A stretch of DNA of 21,133 nucleotides from Hypsibius dujardini (Eukaryota; Tardigrada; Eutardigrada; Parachela; Hypsibiidae). Made by a program: the position numbers and the translations under genes. Below the pieces are notes generated by a model that worked only from the letters and a program-made list of their open reading frames with translations, made no database searches and was not told the origin of the DNA. Positions within the stretch are counted from its first letter, which is position 1. The number at the start of each line of letters is the position of its first letter. The DNA lies in contig LRSR01007325.1 in the NCBI GenBank assembly GCA_001579985.1, positions 1 through 21,133 on the forward strand. The letters are read 5' to 3'. Shown here piece after piece: positions 8,119-15,985 of this stretch.

Positions 8119-8391
8119 ATGGCCAAAGGAGTCCTTGTTCACCCTGATGTGGCGAAAGCAGTGCACCGACTTCGCAGATTTGATAGGAAGACCCATCAGT
8201 ATATCGGACTTGCTTTTGGGAAATCCGAATATTGGGCTCGTCATGTGCTGCTGAAGTACTTTTCCCGGTTTTGCAGTTGTGATTTTAGACATGATTTTTA
8301 TTTATTTTTGGGATCTAATTCTGTGTTAAAGATTTTAGTTAATTGTACTAGGGAGTGGTATTACAATATCAGACTACAGGAACCAACCTGA
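8119..8391 (+). CDS. Unidentified open frame, possible exon or gene fragment
   Basis: From the ATG at 8119 the first ~50 residues look like real protein: MAKGVLVHPDVAKAVHRLRR, then FDRKTHQYIGLAFGKSEYWA, then RHVLLKYFSRF. After that the frame becomes AT-rich and less protein-like up to the stop. I do not recognise it. There is no signal peptide and no strong splice donor at the change in composition (CCGGTTTTG near 8267 is a weak candidate). It could be one exon of a longer gene, or a captured or decaying fragment lying between paralogs 2 and 3. Confidence 0.3.
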   Translation: MAKGVLVHPDVAKAVHRLRRFDRKTHQYIGLAFGKSEYWARHVLLKYFSRFCSCDFRHDFYLFLGSNSVLKILVNCTREWYYNIRLQEPT

Positions 8392-9128
8392 AAATGGCCC
8401 TTTATTAGTCGTACGGTGAGATTGATTCACTTTCTGCTAAGAATCAATCAATCCACGAAGGAAAAATGAGAAATCTACTAGTATATGGTTTCCGAAGGGG
8501 GCGTGCAATTTGCACGTTCGACCACTCAATTGAAGTCGAGATGTGTGCATTTCAATCTTGATTGGAAGTAGAGATATAGAGTGCAAAAAGCACGTGAAAC
8601 AAAATCGATATTTAAAACCGTGAAATTTAAACGATGTAAATATTACATTTAAAATATAGAGCAGATTATTTTGGTAATTCTCATTTCTATTTTTTTGCTC
8701 TATTTTAATTTATCGCTTTCACACAATTTTGAAGTATTTTGTGCACAAGTATTACTAGCAGTTAACTCAATGTTATTAATACAAATAGAAAATGAGGTTG
8801 TGAATAATGAAAGACGGTGCGAAAGAGGGTGACAAATAGTAGGGGGAGGCATGACTTTAGCATTAGCGGTTTCCGAATTGTATATCCATTATGTATATTA
8901 TATGTATACACGATGTTTGGTCCTTGAGATTCCTTGTTCATTGCCCCGTAGAAGCCAAGAAATGAAATTCTAACGCAAAATTAAACCCCATGAGAGAGTG
9001 TTTAACGCTCGAATGACCATCGATTGAGGACTTCTGGATAGGAGAACAACGAAGCAAATATCTTCTAGTACCACAGTTGATCTTTACAATTTTTATTATG
9101 ATGTTTATGCGGTCCTAATAATCCTTAT
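8392..9128. other. No supported gene; small palindromes
   Basis: Mostly AT-rich. GTGCAATTTGCAC near 8504-8516 is a perfect short palindrome, and TGCAAAAAGCA lies near 8581. I saw neither coding sequence nor a transposon end. Confidence 0.4.
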
Positions 9129-9134
9129 TTTATT
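9129..9134 (-). terminator. Possible polyadenylation signal
   Basis: AATAAA on the minus strand, about 190 bases past the stop of the gene at 9326-9653. Confidence 0.4.
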
Positions 9135-9325
9135 AATAAAATAATGCAGATGTATTAATAAATAGGAGGAAGATAGCGATGGGATCAAACAAGGCACTTC
9201 TTTAAAAGGCGCCTCTTTCAATGCTGCGGAAAGGGTTTTAGGAAAACAGTAAAAAGATGTTGAGAGACAAGCTCCCGATCAACAGGAGCCCCGGGAACTG
9301 GTAGCTCGTCCTCGGTCGGAAAAAT

Positions 9326-9653
9326 TTACTGCCAGTCGTAGTAGTAGCCGTTAGGGTGGTAGTAGTAGCCGTTACGGTGGTAGTAGTAGCCGTTACGGTG
9401 GTAGTCGTAGCCGCGGCGGTGTTCGCGGTATCTGCGGAGGTCGCGACGTATTTCTCTTCGATCTTCCCAATCTGCCTTTACTCCAGCTAAAAAATGTGAA
9501 CAAATGAAAACTGTTAAAATCGTGAGACAAACAAACAAACGCAGTTACTACGTGAATTAATAACGATTAGGAACAGATCATACCTTGCTCTTGCGGCATA
9601 ATGACCGCCAGAACCGCAAACATCACCATGAGAAAGATGGCAGACAACTTCAT
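9326..9653 (-). CDS. Secreted Arg/His/Tyr-rich repeat peptide, paralog 3 (76 aa)
   Basis: Exon 1 (9653-9584, 70 nt) encodes MKLSAIFLMVMFAVLAVIMP then QEQ. Exon 2 is 9486-9326. The 97-nt intron starts GTATG, ends TTTAG and is phase 1. Predicted cleavage is after VKA (residue 28), leaving 48 residues. The first half is charged (DWEDRREIRRDLRRYREHRR). The second half is a tandem repeat of the type Y-H-(R/P)-N-G-Y-Y: GYDYHRNGYYY, HRNGYYY, HPNGYYYDWQ. It lacks the His runs of paralogs 1 and 2. It has a TATA box 125 bases upstream and the same GATCATGAA start context as paralog 2. The unspliced frame starting at 9538 has its own hydrophobic start, but the paralog comparison favours splicing. Confidence 0.82.
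9338..9421 (-). repeat. Four in-frame 21-bp repeats in paralog 3
   Basis: Units at 9338-9358, 9359-9379, 9380-9400 and 9401-9421. The second and third are identical, and the fourth is the most diverged. On the coding strand each reads CACCGTAACGGCTACTACTAC or a variant, encoding seven residues (H-R-N-G-Y-Y-Y). The repeat number could vary between individuals. Confidence 0.85.
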
Positions 9654-9777
9654 GATCGACTCGCAGTTCAGATATCGAACAGTCAAAAACTGCAAATTGA
9701 AAATTCAAACGGGAATTGGGAAGCAAAAACTGTTGGATTTGATATGTTACTGCTCTTATGCCAGCAAGCTTGGCTTA

Positions 9778-9783
9778 TTTATA
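9778..9783 (-). promoter_or_regulatory. TATA box of peptide paralog 3
   Basis: TATAAA on the minus strand within GTATAAATAAG, 125 bases before the ATG at 9653. Confidence 0.6.
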
Positions 9784-9998
9784 CATATATACGCTTGCGT
9801 TCATTTATGAAAAAACGTCAGCATAACTGGGGGTTTTTTAAGGACATAATAAGGAGCACCGGCAGAGCCAAAATAGTACGAAATACTAATTGTGTTTCGT
9901 CAATACTACCGGAATCGTGACGACCACCAAGAATGAGTGACGTAATAACTGACACCGCACCCTTAACAATGAGCCACTCATCGTAGCAATAATGTATT

Positions 9999-10131
9999 TT
10001 CGCGTTAGACAGGGACAGCCGTACTGGAGAGTGGAACGTGTGCACGGCTGTGTGCACCGTACACACAGCACAAGCGCCATGTGGCCGATTAAACGTTCCA
10101 CCGCTCGTACACTGTCCCTGTCTAACGCGAA
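9999..10131. mobile_element. Short foldback element
   Basis: TTCGCGTTAGACAGGGACAG (9999-10018) is matched exactly by its reverse complement at 10112-10131. The match continues inward with gaps to GTGGAACGT/ACGTTCCAC, giving arms of about 40 bases round a ~50-bp loop. Weaker inverted similarity extends outward (GTAGCAATAAT near 9982 against ATTAGC/AGCAAC-type sequence near 10140), so the real element may be about 9975-10155. It lies about 220 bases beyond the TATA box of paralog 3. No target duplication was found. Confidence 0.6.
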
Positions 10132-10250
10132 CACACAGTAATAGCAACGGATCATAAACTGGTTTCTGCTGTATCATACAGTACTAATTGAAAGCAAATT
10201 AATCATTGAATAACCGCGTAACCTTCACCAGTACCGGCAGTAAGGGGCCT

Positions 10251-10764
10251 TTCACATATTATGTAATCAAGGGAGGGTGGATGGGTGGTACCCGAAAAGC
10301 TTACGTTTGATTACGATTTCTTGGGTGGTCCGACCTATGATTACGTCGTGATTACGAAGAGGGGGGAGTGGTCACAAAACCCGAAAATTTCTTCGAATTT
10401 CATTTAAATTTCGCTCTTTGTCAAGTACCTCGGGCAAGGGGAAATATTATTCGCCTGGTGTTAGTCACGCCAAATCGCTTAAATGAGGGGTTCTGTCATG
10501 GGGCTTAAATTACCATCCCCCTCCATATCGACGTCCGCTGCTCCGCACGAATTCGTTTGAGCAGCGTTCTCTGGGTTCGTCGCAAACTTCTGTCATGGCA
10601 TTGCTGTCCGGCGAATGTTTTTGTATATGGGGGGTTGGGTGGGTCGACCATTGATTACGTTGTGATTACGATCCAGGGGGTGGGTAGAGGCTGTGATTAC
10701 GTCGTATTACGAGAATGGGTGGGTGGGTAAAAAATGTAGATTTTTTGATTACGTAATATGTGAA
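10251..10764. mobile_element. Inverted-repeat element rich in GATTACG
   Basis: The ends are TTCACATATTATGTAATCA at 10251 and the reverse complement of TTCACATATTACGTAATCA ending at 10764. The interior contains at least seven TGATTACG or GATTACG words, mixed with G-rich runs such as GGGTGGGTGGG. There is no coding capacity. It looks like a MITE with many internal copies of its subterminal motif. The superfamily is undetermined and no target duplication is visible. Confidence 0.7.
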
Positions 10765-10987
10765 GTACAGTCGTGTACGATGTACAGTGTAAATTAGTAC
10801 ACCCAAACTGTTGATTAACAGTGTAACAACGCTTCCGGATCCTCAAAGTTGGTACATTGTCAGTAAATGGTACCTACCGTAGGCTATTTCCAAAACAATT
10901 CTAGATGAAGAAAACTTGCGTTGCAAGGTACAGTAAGTTCAGTACGAAACCCGAAATAATCCTCGTATAATCTAACCCGAGGTAAAC

Positions 10988-11240
10988 ATCGGAATAAACT
11001 TTTCTTACCCTAAACCTATTAAGGATTCGGTTTGGAATGGATTTGAGGCAGCCAAACAATTTTTGGTGGTCAGGGGGCGGAGCTCTGGGTCACCCTCAAA
11101 AGATGAGCTGGCAGTACCAGTACTTTTCGAAAATGACACAAAGCTCCGCCCCTTGATCTCCACAAATATTTCGCTGATGCTAATCAATTCTCAATTGAGT
11201 TCTGGGTCGGAAAATATTTAGGAAAGTTTATTCCGATATG
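10988..11240. mobile_element. GGCGGAGCT foldback element, copy C
   Basis: The best-preserved ends of this family: ATCGGAATAAACTTT on the left is matched by AAAGTTTATTCCGAT on the right. Inward the arms continue with GGCAGCCAAACAATTTTTGG, TCAGGGGGCGGAGCT on the left and AGCTCCGCCCCTTGATCTCC, AATATTTCGCTGATGC on the right. Total length is about 253 bases. Confidence 0.75.
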
Positions 11241-12545
11241 TGTTTTCGACTGGACTCCTCGCTTTCCGAAAGATTGCGGTGACGTGAAATGGTGTGTCAG
11301 ACTATGTGGATAGTACTTTAGTATCCAGGTCAGTCTAAAATGAGTGATCATCCGCTTTGTAAACTATCTTAATTCTAAAAATTTAAATACACAATAATTT
11401 AGATCATTAATCCTTTTACGTTTTGAAAAAAAAATTATGGGTCTGAAATTAATTTTGATTTCAATTCCCAGTTTTCAAAATAAATACAAAATCTTGGCCT
11501 TCTTGTACCTAAAAGTGAGTGGTTATTCAAGCAGCATAGCAGCCTCACGCGTCAACTAATTCCTCCCAAATTTTTAAAGCGAAGAAGCTTTATGGTTACT
11601 CTACGGTTGCATCTAATTTCCAAACACGATTTTCAAATAATGGATAATCACTAAATTCAGTGTGATCTGGTATTAGGTGTAACCAGACCTGTATGGTACC
11701 GGATATTTACGAGTATTTATATGGTCCGCCACGAACATTTAATCAATTTTGAAGGGTTACGGTGGAAACCGCGTGTACTGGTTCCACTGTTGATAATTCG
11801 CAAAAATGTGCTGTATAGAGTTCAGGTCCTGTTGCAAACCAACTGATTAGGAAAACTTTTGGTGGGGAGCTTCTGGGGTTTGCCAAACGAAAAACGTCAC
11901 TTTGGACTATTGTGTAGATTGATTGTTCATTGAATTGAATTGACGTTTTGCTATCTCACCAGCCGAGGACGTAAAGCCAACCCAACAAGCAAGCAAAAGT
12001 AGTGTAAGTAAGCAAAAAAAAGCTTACTTCCTGTAGTAAAAGTCGGAAGTAAACGGGAGAGTCGTCGCATCAAGTCATGCCAAACTTTATATGGGACAAC
12101 TAACTGATTTGGGCGGCAAATATTAAAAAAAAAATTATGATTCGGTGAAAACGTGAAGAAACCTAATTTAGCAGAGTCCTTTAATATGTAAACCAGATTT
12201 ACTAAGCAATTTTCCTTGAAATCCGTGAATGTGATTGAGAAATATATTCCCTTGAAGAGAACGACCAGATTCTGGCCCAACTTGACTGGATCAAAATTAC
12301 CAAGACAAAAACTTTTAAAAAACGCTTAAAACTCAAATTTGTATGAAAGTCAACTCACCTAGACATCTGCTTTTAAATGAATTTCAGAGTTTTGAGCAAC
12401 GGTAAAATTTAGAGACCTTTTTAAAATTGAGCAAATGATCGTGGTGGACCCTTAGACACCTAGCCAATTGGTATTGCTCAATGCTCCGTATATCAACATT
12501 TTTTGTTCAAATACCGTTATTTAATTCGTCAGCATGAGCGACAAA
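11241..12545. other. No supported gene
   Basis: About 1.3 kb, AT-rich, with one minus-strand open frame (11951-12280) that I cannot identify and do not accept. A small hairpin AAGTAAGC...GCTTACTT lies near 12007-12030. No clear repeat ends were seen. Confidence 0.4.
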
Positions 12546-13315
12546 TCTCGGACTAGGGATGGCATCAAATGTCAAATGTCAAATGTCAAATTCAATTCAA
12601 ATCAAATCAAATCAAATTGAGGTTCGTTTTGATTTGAAATTCATTTGATTTTGATTTGATTTTGATTCGATTTTCAGCATTTTTCGACCAATTTTTGGCT
12701 TAAAAACGGCTCAACCTCGATCTTTTTGCAAAATTTTAGTAATTTTCCAAATTTCTTAATTCAGAATGTCCATAATAGTTCATGTTGTAAAGTTTACGTT
12801 TTAAACGTTCCTCATTCAGAATGTTCATAAAAACTCTCGAGCTATTCGGAGTCATTCCGTCCCCGCAACCCGATGAGCCTGATGACGCAATCTTTTTCAT
12901 TTCTGACATTCCCTAAAATGTAACTGGAAATTCTGCCACGCATTCATTAACCTAACTTAATATTTATGAAGTATAAATGATGATAAGATTGCATCATCAA
13001 AAAAACATTTGCACTTGAGTAGTGCAGGTTTTTCGTAGTCTTTACCTAGAAAATAAATAATAAAAAAGGTAAATTTTTCACCTAAATTCAAACTAATAAT
13101 TTTTATACGTAAAACTGAACCGTAGTCTGAATAATTGTTCTCCTCGAATATATACTAATCGCGCTAAAATTATTGCAAAAAACATGCCAGAAAGTACTAG
13201 TATGAAGTCAAAGAAATTTTCAAAGTACCGTCAAATCAAATTAAATCAAAATCAAATCAAATCAAATGAAATCAAATCGGTCGTTTCGTCATTTGATGCC
13301 ATCCCTATCTCGGAC
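12546..13315. mobile_element. hAT-family non-autonomous transposon with perfect 8-bp duplication
   Basis: The element (12554-13307, 754 bp) has ends TAGGGATGGCATCAAATG and CATTTGATGCCATCCCTA, perfect inverted repeats over 18 bases. It is flanked on both sides by the identical 8-mer TCTCGGAC (12546-12553 and 13308-13315). An 8-bp target duplication with TAGGG-type ends is the hallmark of hAT elements. The subterminal parts are full of TCAAATG and ATCAAATCAAAT words and their complements. No transposase frame remains, so it must have been moved by an enzyme encoded elsewhere. Confidence 0.88.
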
Positions 13316-14424
13316 AACGCTGAGTGTACAGTAGTTATTCATAACAACCCCTTTAGTTGCAATTGAAATTAGTATCAGAATTAATCAGGCCAAGCACCAG
13401 TACACCAATTTGGTTTCCGGTATTCTTGAGGCTCCTGCCATGCAAAAACAAAAACCCCATGCGATACGAAACTGCAAAATTTAAAATTTCCACAAAGTTT
13501 CTGCAACCGAAGGCGAATGATTGTTTGCTGTTCCGGTCTCTGGCGAAAATCAAATGGTCTGTGTCCTCGGTAGTCTGTACAGAAAAGTGTACATATCCCT
13601 GTGGACATAACTGTAAAACTAAACCCACCCTCTTTAGCGCACGCAGTCGAAATCAAAGACGTAAGTTTCTGCGAGGCAAAAAAAGACGCCATTGAAAATC
13701 GATGAAGTTGATACTGCAATTCCTGGGCGATTTGTAAGGCCGCGCGGTGTTGTCGCGACGGGACCGGACAATGTATATAGAAAGAAATCCCCTAATCAGC
13801 GATCCATCAGCCGCACCATGCCGTCCACCCATAAAAAAGCCATCATCACTGTATGGGTCTTCATATTTGTATTTATTTAATTGATTTGGGAAATCCTGTT
13901 TACCCACGAGACAATGAGAGACAAACAGTCAGGCATGGCAGTCGCCTAAGCGTGACAGACAAGACGAAAATGATGAAAACATTTTATTTATTTTCCCTAA
14001 AATATATTTTATGGTAAATAAAATAACTACTAATTGTCTTATACTACCGGGTAGTTGGCCTGGCAGCGGGCAGGAGCTTTCTAATTAAAAATGAATTTTC
14101 CCCGACTCTGTACGTGGTCGATTTGTTCAATCATCTTTGAGCAAGCGAATGTCGTCTTTGGTTACTCTTTCTCTTTCTCTCTCTCTCTTCAAACCGTCAA
14201 GTGCCTTTTCCTGTGTAAGATGCATGGTTCGTGGATTGAGTTCGCCGCTCATTTGCCTCAGGGGCCGACGCCCCGACCGCAAGAATCACACAGACAGTCG
14301 GGGACGATCTCACTTCTAGAGTACTCACACTCTCCTTTGGAATAACACGATCCGAGTATGCAATGCAAGACTACCGCATTGTGCCTTGCGCCTAGTCAGG
14401 AGTTGTAGAACTCCATCGTACACA
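13316..14424. other. No supported gene
   Basis: Open frames overlap on both strands at 13353-13719 and 13653-13907. Both strands are open over the same DNA and neither translation is recognisable, so none is accepted. A short CT-rich run lies near 14166-14190. Confidence 0.4.
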
Positions 14425-14685
14425 TATATTGAAATGAACTTTTTTTAATCTGTCCCAAGCAAAATTCCATTGAAATTGATTGGCATCAGCCAAAACAATT
14501 TTGAATTATAGGGGGCGGAGCTAGGAGATAATCTTCCAAAACTACCCTCACAATTCCAGACCGTTTCGAAAAGTACCCGTAGCTCCGCCCTCTGATATCT
14601 GACAAACATTTCGCTGATGCCAGAAGATTCCAAATCTAATTGCGGATGGGAAAGTGTCAAGAAAAGTTTATTTTGATTTGTTCAT
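14425..14685. mobile_element. GGCGGAGCT foldback element, copy D
   Basis: The left arm reads TTGAAATGAACTTTTTTTAAT, GATTGGCATCAGCC, ATAGGGGGCGGAGCTAGG. The right arm mirrors it with GTAGCTCCGCCCTCTGATAT, TTCGCTGATGCCAGAAGATT and AAGAAAAGTTTATTTTGAT. Same family as copies A-C. The outer AACTTTT/AAAAGTT ends match copy C. Confidence 0.72.
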
Positions 14686-15098
14686 TTGAGTTCCACTGTA
14701 TATATAATACCGGAATTGCTACTGTGACAAGGTTTAGGCCAGAAAAACGGGTGATTAGGCTTACTTGTTAGGCCGGACTCCTCCTACGAATCATACGTTA
14801 GGGGGAGCGGCTTAACGCCGAGAAAAGTGGGCTCTAAATTTAAAATCTCCGACTCAGCCGTCGCAGCCGGTTTCTTTCGATATAGACGGTTAGATGGGAC
14901 TGGGGGGAGGGAAGAGGAGGTGGGAAGGAAGCGGAATGCGAGCACGATCGATCGTGCCACGGAGGCGCGGAGAGCTCCCGTCCTTCGCTGCCTTACTGCA
15001 TCTACTGAAGGCCTCGGTCGATCTCCCCTCTGAGCCTGAGTAACTACTCTCAAAATTCGTCCCACTCCCGCCACGTTAATGTGTCACCGCATTTGACC

Positions 15099-15160
15099 GT
15101 CTGTCTGTCCTGTCTGTCTGTCTCGGTCGGTCGGTCGGTCGGTCCGTCCGTCCGTCTCGC
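15099..15160. repeat. GTCT / GGTC / GTCC microsatellite
   Basis: A run of CTGT, then GGTC, then GTCC tetranucleotides in adjacent blocks, as if point mutations spread through one original tetranucleotide array. Confidence 0.85.
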
Positions 15161-15396
15161 TCGTGCACCCTCCTCCTCCTCCGTCGTAGTACTCAAGTCC
15201 CAGTCATAGTAGTCGTACGTATGTCTTTCAGTAGTACTTGGACATGCAAAAATGCGTCGCCTCTAAGCTATAAGCCCCAACAAAAAGCACCCCTCTTATG
15301 CCTGCCTTGATTGTACCCGCACCCCTTCCCATATCCCATTCCCCTCCATCTGGCTGGATCCCTCGCGCCTTTACTACGCTCTTACCACACAATAAT

Positions 15397-15450
15397 CACA
15401 CACACACATGCACAGACAGACAGACACATGCGCACACCACCACACACGCA
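15397..15450. repeat. CA / CAGA simple repeat
   Basis: An interrupted CACACA and ACAGACAG run. Confidence 0.8.
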
Positions 15451-15985
15451 ACACGAACCAGGACGGAAATTTAGCGAAAGGGGAGCACGATATACTGGTA
15501 TACGGATTGTCCTCCATTTTGCAGGCAAGCTGTCGAAAAAACTCCCCTCACCATCCCCGTGCCGCATCGGCAAACCGTTAATTAACCGAACGTTACACGA
15601 GTCTATATAGCTCGTCCAAATGTGTACTTTTTATATACAACGGGGAATTTACTTTTAATCCACCACTCTTCATTCAAGACTCCATTTCCCGTTGACCGGG
15701 TAATAGACGCAGTACTAGAAGTAATTCCACCGATTTCAGCGATTTGAATTGAACTCATCAACCACACGCGCCCAGTGACTCTGTGCTTGTCTATGTCTGC
15801 CTGTCAGTTGGCGCATTGCGATTTTTTCCCTCTTCACCTCCTCCTTCCTTGCTGCCTGTATATCGTATCTTCAATCACCAGCTCTTACTGGAAATTATCA
15901 GGATATTTTATTCATTCATTTATTCTTTTTTATTTATTTATTTCGTATAATTATTTTCGCGGGACTTTTTTACTGTCGCACGACG

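Larger units (their letters stand above)
14686..15985. other. Upstream region of the four-span membrane gene
   Basis: No coding exon is accepted. 14780-15180 is clearly GC- and CpG-richer than its surroundings, and carries a perfect 16-bp palindrome GCACGATCGATCGTGC at 14942-14957, so it may include the promoter or a 5' non-coding exon of the gene at 15986. Two weak TATA-like sites lie at 15604-15609 and near 15945. A minus-strand open frame at 14784-15074 is unrecognised. Confidence 0.4.

Noticed and set aside
13353-13719. Overlapping 91-112 codon open frames on both strands
   Set aside because: Both strands are open over the same DNA and neither translation resembles a known protein, so this is probably chance.
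14942-14957. Perfect 16-bp palindrome GCACGATCGATCGTGC
   Set aside because: Striking, but single, short and without context. A dimeric factor site is possible but cannot be supported.
14784-15074. Arg/Pro-rich minus-strand open frame of 96 codons
   Set aside because: High GC content alone can keep this frame open. The region fits better as promoter or 5' non-coding DNA of the gene at 15986.
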